Made by a program: the position numbers and the translations under genes
In this document: in pieces, positions 34,416 to 41,288 of the stretch
Layout: every line of letters starts with the position of its first letter
Position numbering within the stretch: position 1 is the stretch's first letter
Notes under the pieces: model-generated
Seen by the model: the letters and a program-made list of their open reading frames with translations, nothing else
The model's database searches: none
Told to the model about the DNA's origin: nothing
From: JAMQPK01 sp963761975
Lineage (GTDB): Bacteria > Acidobacteriota > Vicinamibacteria > Vicinamibacterales > JAMQPK01
DNA: 64,000 nt
Reading direction: 5' to 3'
Assembly: GCA_963761975.1 (NCBI GenBank)
Contig: CAVXIR010000002.1
Location: 2,356,001-2,420,000 of the forward strand

Positions 34416-35228
34416 TCACAGGCCGGTACCGGGCACCACCGGGCGACGGGCGGGTGCGAGCGCCTCGGTCACCGCCCGCGCAATTTCCTCTGCCACCTCC
34501 GTTTGCAGTGTCAGCGTATCGGTCATGACGCGGTCGAAGGTCTGCGCCCAGAGATGCGTCTCTTCCTGCGATTCGATCAGCTGCGCGGTAATCCGCAGGC
34601 GATCGCCTTCGCGCCGAACGTTGCCTTCCACGAGGTAATCGGCGCTGAGGGCGCGGCCGATTTCCGCCGCGCCGCCGCCTTCCCGATGCGCACGCTCAAC
34701 CGACGTGCGTGCGATGACGCCGATGTTGCGCGGGCATGCCTGTGCGAGTTGCGTAATGGCTTCTTCGGTGAGGCCGTCGGTGAACCCGTCGAACGGGCCG
34801 AACGGCAATACGGCAAGCCTCGCACGCTTGCGCACGATATGGACGATGGTGGCCGGCGATGTCGGGCGGACATGTGCTCCGCGCGGGAAGACCTCGTTCA
34901 TCGCGATGAAGCGGTATCCGCGCTTGTGCACGGTCTCGATGAAGCGGGGCACTTCCGCTTCGTCGCCGAGGGTGGTTCGCAATCGCCGCACGGCCGCATT
35001 CAGGCTGTGCTCGAAATCGACAAACGTCCCTTGCGGCCACAGGCGCTTGCACAAGTCTTCTCGGCCGACGATGTCGCCCGGCCGTTCGAGCAGGGCAGAC
35101 AGGATGCGGAGGGGCTGTTCCTGGAGCGCGATTCGGATGCCGCGCTTGCGGAGCTCGCCCGTTCGAAGATTGACTTCGAAGGTGCCGAAGCTGACGATCT
35201 CCGATGCCGGCGCGGGTAATGTCTCCAT
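34416..35228 (-). CDS. Winged-helix (OmpR/CadC-type) regulator with FlgO-like domain
   Basis: 270 residues. N-terminal OmpR-type winged helix: SFGTFEVNLRTGELRKRG, LQEQPLRILSALLERPG, GREDLCKRLWPQGTFVDFEHSLN and FIETVHKRGYRF. The remainder (ARLAVLPFGPFDGFTDGLTEE, SADYLVEGNVRREGDRLRIT, THLWAQTFDR) is the same FlgO/TolB-like domain that follows kinases in the two kinase-TPR genes. No transmembrane helix or TPR tail follows, so the protein is shorter than many relatives. It is divergent from the MocR gene across a region with two palindromes. Confidence 0.88.
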   Translation of the reverse strand: METLPAPASEIVSFGTFEVNLRTGELRKRGIRIALQEQPLRILSALLERPGDIVGREDLCKRLWPQGTFVDFEHSLNAAVRRLRTTLGDEAEVPRFIETVHKRGYRFIAMNEVFPRGAHVRPTSPATIVHIVRKRARLAVLPFGPFDGFTDGLTEEAITQLAQACPRNIGVIARTSVERAHREGGGAAEIGRALSADYLVEGNVRREGDRLRITAQLIESQEETHLWAQTFDRVMTDTLTLQTEVAEEIARAVTEALAPARRPVVPGTGL

Positions 35229-35235
35229 CCTTTAC

Positions 35236-35285
35236 ACAATTGAATGGATTGTAACTTGACATTGTACGCAGTCAAGTGACATATT
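35236..35285. promoter_or_regulatory. Divergent promoter region with two palindromes
   Basis: ACAAT-N7-ATTGT (35236-35252) and CTTGAC-N10-GTCAAG (35255-35276) lie side by side. TTGACA at 35256-35261 with CATATT at 35280-35285 (18-bp spacer) is a plausible promoter for the MocR gene, so the second palindrome overlaps the -35 box and may be an autoregulatory operator. Confidence 0.5.
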
Positions 35286-35291
35286 GCATGC

Positions 35292-36662
35292 ATGACAATC
35301 AAGCTTCCGCCCCGGGGACAGCGCAGTGGACCGATTTACCAGGCCATTGCCGACGCAATCGGACGGGAGATTGAAGCCGGGCGGTTGAAACCAGGCAGCC
35401 GGCTTCCCACACAGCGCGTGCTGGCGCGGCAACTCGGCGTGACGCTCACGACAGTGACACGAGCGTATGTAGAAGCACAGCGACGCGGTTTATTGAACGG
35501 CGAAGTCGGACGAGGGACGTTCGTGCGACCAAGCGCGCTGGAGATTGAAAGTCCGGAACATGGCGTGCTCGATCTCGCCGTCAACTCGCTGATGCCGCTT
35601 CCCTACGTCGAGGAGCTGGCGGATCGATTGGCGGCTGCGGTTCCGCGGTCGGCGGGCGCGCGCATTTTCGGGTATCAGCATCATGCAGGTGCGCGGCATA
35701 ACCGCGCCGCCGGCTCGGCATGGATTGGGTCGACTGGCCTGGCCGCGCCGCTCGAGCGCATCGTCGTTACCTGCGGCGGCCAGCACGCGATCTTGCTGTC
35801 GCTGATGGCGCTCGCCAAACCAGGGGACGAAATTCTCGTCGAAGAATTCACCTATCCGGGCATTACCGATCTCGCTGGACATCTGCACCTGCGTCTGAGG
35901 CCCGTGGCGCTCGATCGCGAAGGCATCATTCCAGAGTCGCTGGACGAAGCGTGCCGCGCGGGGAAGCCGACGGCGCTGTACTGCATTTCATCGTTCCAGA
36001 ATCCCACGACCGCGATGATGTCGGAGAAGCGCCGCCAGGACATCGCCATGGTGGCGCTCGATCATCAGCTGACCGTCATCGAAGATGACGTGTTCGGGTT
36101 CCTTGCGCCCGAGGTGAAGCCGCTCGCGACCTTCCTTCCTGAAGATCAGTTCTTCTACATCACCAGCACGGGAAAGAGCATCGCGCCGGGCATCCGCATC
36201 GGCTATCTCCTGGCGCCTTCAGCGATGATCGAGCGCCTCTCCGTGGCCGTCCTCCGGACGATGGTGAATGCACCGCCTGCGATGGCCGAGCTGTCGACGA
36301 GTCTCATCACAGACGGCGTCGCGGGGCGCATCGTCGAGTGGAAGCGCAAGGAGATTGCGGCCCGTCAGGACATTGCCGCGCGAGTGCTGCGCGGGCTCGA
36401 TGTGCAGACCCAGGTTAACAGTCCGCATCTGTGGGTACGTCTGCCGGAGCCCTGGCGCACGGACGCCTTTGTCGCGCGCGCCCGGCATCGTGGCATTCTG
36501 CTCAACAGTGCCGAGTCGTTTGCCGTGGGACACGAAACCGACGTGCAAGCGGTGCGCATTACCCTGGGTCCACCTGCCACGCGCTCGGCGTTGGAGGAAG
36601 GGCTCAACGAAATCGTCCGCATGGTGAACCGCGTTCCCGAAGCGTACGAGCTGGTGGTCTGA
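35292..36662 (+). CDS. MocR/PdxR-type GntR regulator with aminotransferase domain
   Basis: 456 residues. N-terminal GntR winged helix (GPIYQAIADAIGREIEAGRL, PGSRLPTQRVLARQLGVT, TVTRAYVEAQRRGLL), linker, then a fold-type I aminotransferase domain with VTCGGQHAILLSLMAL, EEFTYPGI, IEDDVFGF and the PLP-lysine segment TSTGKSIAPGIRIGYL. MocR regulators use PLP or its adducts as effectors; PdxR controls pyridoxal synthesis, others control GABA or taurine use. The biotin genes follow, two of which (bioF, bioA) encode PLP enzymes, but a link is only speculation. Confidence 0.9.
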   Translation: MTIKLPPRGQRSGPIYQAIADAIGREIEAGRLKPGSRLPTQRVLARQLGVTLTTVTRAYVEAQRRGLLNGEVGRGTFVRPSALEIESPEHGVLDLAVNSLMPLPYVEELADRLAAAVPRSAGARIFGYQHHAGARHNRAAGSAWIGSTGLAAPLERIVVTCGGQHAILLSLMALAKPGDEILVEEFTYPGITDLAGHLHLRLRPVALDREGIIPESLDEACRAGKPTALYCISSFQNPTTAMMSEKRRQDIAMVALDHQLTVIEDDVFGFLAPEVKPLATFLPEDQFFYITSTGKSIAPGIRIGYLLAPSAMIERLSVAVLRTMVNAPPAMAELSTSLITDGVAGRIVEWKRKEIAARQDIAARVLRGLDVQTQVNSPHLWVRLPEPWRTDAFVARARHRGILLNSAESFAVGHETDVQAVRITLGPPATRSALEEGLNEIVRMVNRVPEAYELVV

Positions 36663-36663
36663 A

Positions 36664-36815
36664 CTATCATACGGTTCTGGGTTCCGGGTTCTGCGGTTCT
36701 GGGTTCTGGTTCTAGGTTCGGGTCGATTCGGGTTTGGTTCTTCTGCGAACCTAGAACCCGGAACCCGGAACCACGAACGAGAACCCAGAACCTAGCACCC
36801 AGCACCCAGAACCGT
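36664..36815. repeat. Heptamer palindrome, GGTTCTG/CCCAGAA word family (locus K)
   Basis: Left arm: GGTTCTG, GGTTCCG, GGTTCTG with slips. Right arm: GAACCTA, GAACCCG, GAACCCG, then GAACCCA, GAACCTA, GCACCCA, GCACCCA, GAACC at strict period seven. It fills the gap between the MocR gene and bioB. Same words as 19976-20114. Confidence 0.85.
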
Positions 36816-36822
36816 AGAATCT

Positions 36823-37770
36823 ATGGACATCCAACACGATTGGACCACCGAACGCGTAGAAGCGCTTTATCACCTTCCGCTTACGGAACTCCTCTTCCGC
36901 GCGCAGACGATTCACCGCGAGTATCACGATCCCGCATCGGTTCAGCGTTGCACGCTGCTGAGCATCAAAACCGGTGGCTGTCCCGAAGACTGCGCGTACT
37001 GCTCGCAGAGTGCGCATTACGAGACCAGTGTCGCCCGCGACGGGTTGATGAATCGGGATGCGGTGCTCTCGGCCGCGCAGATTGCCAAAGACAATGGATC
37101 GACGCGCTTCTGCATGGGAGCCGCGTGGCGTGAAGTGCACGACGGCGCGGCGTTCGAATCGGTTTTGAATATGGTCCAGGATGTCGCGGCGCTCGGGATG
37201 GAAGTCTGTACGACGCTCGGCATGCTGACGGCCGATCAGGCGCAGCGGCTGAAGAGTGCCGGGCTCACGGCGTACAACCACAATCTGGATACCTCGCCGG
37301 AGTTCTATCCAAAGATCATTACGACGCGCACGTATCAAGAGCGCCTCGACACGCTGCGCCACGTGCAGGATGCCGGGCTCAGCGTGTGCTGCGGCGGCAT
37401 CATCGGCATGGGGGAGTCGCCGCGCGATCGGTGTGCGCTGCTTGCGCAACTCGGCCGGCTCGATCCGCACCCAGAGAGCCTGCCGGTCAATGTCCTCGTG
37501 CGTACGCCCGGCACACCGCTGGCAGATGCGGAAGCTGTCGATCCGATCGCGCTCGTGCGAACCATCGCGTGCGCACGACTCGTCGTGCCGAAAGCGCGAG
37601 TGCGTCTGTCCGCCGGACGGCTCGGGTTGTCGAACGAAACACAGGCGTTGTGCTTTGTCGCCGGCGCCAACTCCATCTTTTCCGGTGAGAAGCTGCTGAC
37701 CTCACCCAATCCGACCGTTGACGAAGATCAGCAGCTGATGGACAAGCTGGGTCTGCGATTCCTGGCATGA
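36823..37770 (+). CDS. bioB: Biotin synthase
   Basis: Radical SAM enzyme inserting sulfur into dethiobiotin. 315 residues. The [4Fe-4S] motif is CPEDCAYC (Cys 53, 57, 60); AYNHNLDTSPEFY, GLSVCCGGIIGMGES and the [2Fe-2S]-associated segments follow, with LSAGRLGLSNETQAL (Arg ligand region) and ANSIFSGEKLLTSPNP. First gene of bioB-bioF-bioA-bioD; its stop overlaps the bioF start by four bases. The operon leader is a heptamer palindrome, with no BioR or BirA operator recognised. Confidence 0.97.
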   Translation: MDIQHDWTTERVEALYHLPLTELLFRAQTIHREYHDPASVQRCTLLSIKTGGCPEDCAYCSQSAHYETSVARDGLMNRDAVLSAAQIAKDNGSTRFCMGAAWREVHDGAAFESVLNMVQDVAALGMEVCTTLGMLTADQAQRLKSAGLTAYNHNLDTSPEFYPKIITTRTYQERLDTLRHVQDAGLSVCCGGIIGMGESPRDRCALLAQLGRLDPHPESLPVNVLVRTPGTPLADAEAVDPIALVRTIACARLVVPKARVRLSAGRLGLSNETQALCFVAGANSIFSGEKLLTSPNPTVDEDQQLMDKLGLRFLA

Positions 37771-38951
37771 CCGTACGGCAGGAGTTTGAGGACCGGTTTG
37801 CAGCGATTTTGTCAGAGCTGCAGAACGCGGGCCTTTTCCGGCAGATGCGCCTGTCGAACGGCATCGATCTGGTGTCGAACGACTATCTTGGCCTTGCCGT
37901 GCACCCGGAGATTTCTGATGCGATGCGGGCCGCGCTCGCCGACCTTCCGGCTGGCTCGGGCGGCTCGCGGCTCTTGCGCGGTCATCACGAAATTTTCGAG
38001 CGTGTCGAATCACAGCTCGCGCAATTTTCGGGCACACCATCCGCACTGCTGTTCGGTTCGGGTTACGCGGCGAATATCGGCCTGCTCCAGGCTCTCGTCA
38101 CATCGGACGATTGCATCGTTTCAGACGAACGTAATCACGCGAGCCTGATCGACGGGATTCGCCTGACGAAGGCTGAGACCCGCATTTACCCGCATCAGGA
38201 TCTGAGCGCGCTCGACAGCGCGCTGCAGAGATCGCGGAAAGGCCGCGCGATTGTCGTGACTGAGAGTGTGTTCAGCATGGACGGCGATCTGACGCCGCTC
38301 GAAGAGGTGTGCGACATCGCCGAACGCCGCGGCGCGGCCGTCGTGGTGGACGAAGCGCATGCGACGGGGATGTACGGCGCGCGCGGATCGGGCCGAGTTG
38401 AAGAGCTCGGTTTGCGCGAGCGGGTGCTGGCCACGATACATACCGGGGGCAAGGCGCTTGGATCGGGTGGGGCCTGGGTGGCGGGATCACGAGCCCTCTG
38501 CGACGTCATGGTGAACCGCGCGCGGTCGTTCATATTTTCAACGGCGCCAATGCCGGTGCTTTGCGCGGCGCTGAACGCCGGTCTTCAGCTGGTCGCCGGT
38601 GAGCCGGAGCGACGGACGGACGTGCATCGCAAGTCGAGGCTGTTGCGGCGGGCGCTTGCGGCATCGGGTGTGAGCGCAGGCGGCGAGTCGCCGATTGTTC
38701 CGATTATCGTGGGCTCGAACGACGCGGCGCTCTCCATACAGTCGGGACTGATGGCCGCCGGCTTCGATGTGCGGGCGATTCGTCCGCCTTCTGTTGCCCC
38801 CGGCACTGCGCGTCTGCGCGTGACGGTGCGCTATCCGGTGGCTGATGAGGATCTTCTGAGCTTTGCCCGCCAGGTGTCGCACCTACTGGGGTCTGACCCC
38901 AATACAGTACTGGGGTCAGACCCCGCGGAAGCACTTTCGCGAATTCGCTAA
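37767..38951 (+). CDS. bioF: 8-amino-7-oxononanoate synthase
   Basis: PLP enzyme joining pimeloyl thioester and L-alanine. 394 residues. Motifs: NDYLGLAVHPEI, GSGGSRLLRGHHEIFERVE, NHASLIDGIRL, VVDEAHATGMYGARG and the PLP lysine in HTGGKALGSGG. The last 20 residues include two GSDP units (LGSDPNTVLGSDPAE) encoded by a REP-like element, which extends the protein past the usual end. ATG 37767 overlaps the bioB stop; the stop overlaps the bioA ATG by one base. Confidence 0.95.
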   Translation: MTVRQEFEDRFAAILSELQNAGLFRQMRLSNGIDLVSNDYLGLAVHPEISDAMRAALADLPAGSGGSRLLRGHHEIFERVESQLAQFSGTPSALLFGSGYAANIGLLQALVTSDDCIVSDERNHASLIDGIRLTKAETRIYPHQDLSALDSALQRSRKGRAIVVTESVFSMDGDLTPLEEVCDIAERRGAAVVVDEAHATGMYGARGSGRVEELGLRERVLATIHTGGKALGSGGAWVAGSRALCDVMVNRARSFIFSTAPMPVLCAALNAGLQLVAGEPERRTDVHRKSRLLRRALAASGVSAGGESPIVPIIVGSNDAALSIQSGLMAAGFDVRAIRPPSVAPGTARLRVTVRYPVADEDLLSFARQVSHLLGSDPNTVLGSDPAEALSRIR

Positions 38952-38993
38952 TGAAATCCAACGCGCCTGCCAAATGGGGTCAGAGCCCAAGCG
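38888..38993. repeat. GGGGTCAGACCCC elements within bioF end and bioA start
   Basis: GGGGTCTGACCCC (38888-38900) and its exact reverse complement GGGGTCAGACCCC (38912-38924) flank 11 bases. A degenerate third core, GGGGTCAGAGCCC, lies at 38976-38988 inside bioA. Same core as the 35-bp inverted repeat at 18287-18380. Confidence 0.85.
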
Positions 38994-40345
38994 CTGACGA
39001 TGTCCGACGGTGGGATGCTGACCACGTCTGGCATCCATTCACGCAGATGCAGGAATACCTCGCGACGGAACCGCTCGTGGTGGTTCGCGCCGAAGGCAAC
39101 TATCTCATCGACGATCGTGGCCGCCGGTTCTTCGACGGCACATCCGCGCTGTGGTGCAATCTGCTCGGGTATCGAGTACCTGAAATCGATGCCGCCGTTG
39201 CCGAACAGCTTGGACGCTTCGCGCACACGACGCTCCTCGGTACGACACATCCCGGCGTGGCGGAACTTGCACGACGGCTCGTGGAGATGGCGCCTGTCGG
39301 CCTGAACCACGTGTTTTTCTCAGACAACGGGGCCACAGCCGTCGAGGCGTCGCTCAAGATCGCGTTCCAGTATCGGCTGCTCACGCAGGGCAAATCGGCG
39401 GCCGCAGAGGCTGTCTATCTCAGCCTGGACAATGCGTACCACGGCGACACGCTCGGTGCCGCTGCCGTCGGTGGCGTGAAATTGTTTCACGAGGCGTTCA
39501 AGCCGATCCTGCTTCCCGCGCTGAAGACGCCGTCGCCGTACTGCTATCGCTGTCCCATCGGCAAGCAGCCGGGTGAGTGCTCGATTGACTGCGCCGACGA
39601 ACTGGAGCACACGCTCGCGGGCGCCGGCGGTCGCGTCTGCGCAGTGATTCTCGAGCCGGGCGTCCAGGCCTCAGCCGGCATGTTGACGCTCCCCGAAGGG
39701 TTTCTCACACGCGCGGCTGCGGCGTGCCGCGTGCACGGTGCACTTCTGATCCTCGACGAAGTGGCGACTGGTTTCGGCCGTACAGGAACGATGTTCGCGT
39801 GCGAGCGTGAAGGCGTCAGCCCCGACCTCTTGTGCGTAGCGAAAGGATTGACGGGCGGGTACCTCCCTGTAGCGGCGACGCTCGCTACCGATCGCATCTA
39901 CAACGCGTTTCTTGGTCGGTACGATGAGTACCGCCATTTTTTTCACGGTCACACATATACCGGTAACGCCCTCGGTTGTGCGGCTGCGCTTGCGACCATC
40001 AAGTTGTTGTCGGACGGCACCATCGTCCGCGAGGTCGAGCGGAAGGCGCAGGTGCTTCACGAGGCGCTCGCGCCGCTCTTGGCGCATCGGCATGTCGGCG
40101 ACATCCGGCAGGCGGGTCTCATGTGCGGCATCGAGATCGTCGCAGACCGCGCGACAAAGGCCATCTTTCCTCCGGGTGATCGCACCGGCTATCACATCGG
40201 TCTGTCGCTTCGCGATCGCGGCATCTTTCTCAGGCCGCTTGGCGACGTCATCGTGCTGATGCCTCCCCTGTCATCGACAGACGCCGAGCTGCGGCACCTT
40301 GCCGATTCGGTTCGCGCGGCCATCGTGGAGCGACTGGGTGCGTGA
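38951..40345 (+). CDS. bioA: Adenosylmethionine-8-amino-7-oxononanoate aminotransferase
   Basis: Converts KAPA to DAPA with SAM as amino donor. 464 residues. Motifs: HVWHPFTQMQEYL at the N-terminus, FFSDNGATAVEASLKIAFQY, AYHGDTLGA, LILDEVATGFGRTGTMFACE and the PLP lysine in CVAKGLTGGYLPVAATL, then HFFHGHTYTGNALGCAAAL. The first residues (MKSNAPAKWGQSPS) are partly repeat-encoded. Start TAATG overlaps bioF. The 3' end overlaps the bioD start by eight bases. Confidence 0.96.
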   Translation: MKSNAPAKWGQSPSADDVRRWDADHVWHPFTQMQEYLATEPLVVVRAEGNYLIDDRGRRFFDGTSALWCNLLGYRVPEIDAAVAEQLGRFAHTTLLGTTHPGVAELARRLVEMAPVGLNHVFFSDNGATAVEASLKIAFQYRLLTQGKSAAAEAVYLSLDNAYHGDTLGAAAVGGVKLFHEAFKPILLPALKTPSPYCYRCPIGKQPGECSIDCADELEHTLAGAGGRVCAVILEPGVQASAGMLTLPEGFLTRAAAACRVHGALLILDEVATGFGRTGTMFACEREGVSPDLLCVAKGLTGGYLPVAATLATDRIYNAFLGRYDEYRHFFHGHTYTGNALGCAAALATIKLLSDGTIVREVERKAQVLHEALAPLLAHRHVGDIRQAGLMCGIEIVADRATKAIFPPGDRTGYHIGLSLRDRGIFLRPLGDVIVLMPPLSSTDAELRHLADSVRAAIVERLGA

Positions 40346-40994
40346 TTTGCTCATCACCGGCACCGATACCGGCGTGGGAAAAACGGTCGTAGCCGCGGCT
40401 CTGGTCACCGCACTTCGCGCGCGCGGCGTGCGAGCCATCGGCTTCAAGCCCGTTGAGACGGGTATCGAAGTGGGACAGGATACGGACTCTGAGGTGTTGG
40501 CGCGCGCATCCGGTGAGCGCACCACGCTTGCCTCACCGTTGCTGCAGCTGTCGGAGCCACTCGCGCCCTCGGTGGCGGCGGAGCGCGCGGGAGCTCGGCT
40601 GAACCCCGACGAGGTCGAGTCGCGCATTACGCAACTGAGAAGCGCTGGGTACACGGTCGTCGTCGAAGGCGCCGGCGGTGTGATGGTGCCTCTGGCTTGG
40701 GGTTACACCGCACTCGACCTGGCTTGTGCATGCGGTCTTGATGCGATCGTCGTGGCGCGCCCGGGACTCGGAACGCTGAATCATGTGGCCATGACCGTCA
40801 TGATGCTGCATGCACACGAAATCGCCGTTCGGGGCGTCGTTTTGAACGGCCGTTCGGCAAAGCCCGATCTGGCCGAGTCGACCAACCCTGCCGCGCTCGC
40901 TCGAATGTTGCCCGACATTCGCGTCATCGAAACGCCGCATCAGGAAGTGAACCCCGTTGTCGCCCTAGCGGCGATCGTCGATCGGCTCCTCTAA
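40338..40994 (+). CDS. bioD: Dethiobiotin synthetase
   Basis: ATP-dependent ring closure of DAPA with CO2. 218 residues from GTG 40338, which gives the canonical (M)RDLLITGTDTGVGKT with the P-loop. Further motifs: GFKPVETGIE, VVVEGAGGVMVPLAWG and ARPGLGTLNHVAMTV. An upstream ATG at 40299 would add 13 residues from inside bioA and is rejected. Last gene of the biotin operon; no bioC, bioH or bioW is present here. Confidence 0.95.
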   Translation: MRDLLITGTDTGVGKTVVAAALVTALRARGVRAIGFKPVETGIEVGQDTDSEVLARASGERTTLASPLLQLSEPLAPSVAAERAGARLNPDEVESRITQLRSAGYTVVVEGAGGVMVPLAWGYTALDLACACGLDAIVVARPGLGTLNHVAMTVMMLHAHEIAVRGVVLNGRSAKPDLAESTNPAALARMLPDIRVIETPHQEVNPVVALAAIVDRLL

Positions 40995-41288
40995 CTACAG
41001 CATCTAAAGAAGATGCGTGCGCGCATGTCGCGCCGTGCAAAACGGAACGGAATGGCTCGGAAATGGCACACGAGCCGTTATTCAAGAATTCCTAGCAAAA
41101 CTGGCCCGATTCGCGTCCGCGCGTCCTTCTCGTGTCTCATTGTGGCGTTCAGCTCCGCGTTAATGTCAGTTAAGAGTCCAAAGAGTCCTAAATAAGTTAT
41201 TCACATAAACATCTATAAATAAACGACTTAGCCGCGAATTGTATTATCCATGGTCATTCTGGCAGTTCGCTTGCTGTTATGACCGGCG
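40995..41288. promoter_or_regulatory. AT-rich leader upstream of the first S8 cassette
   Basis: GC falls sharply over about 41180-41270. A TATAAA box lies at 41214-41219; no good -35 is visible. GGCTCG and CGAGCC form a small inverted repeat near 41054-41076. A 60-codon open frame at 41013-41195 is basic and low-complexity and is not called. Confidence 0.4.

Noticed and set aside
41013..41195. 60-codon ORF upstream of the first S8 gene
   Set aside because: Arg/Ser/Lys-rich low-complexity translation, no Shine-Dalgarno sequence, and it lies in an AT-rich leader that looks regulatory.
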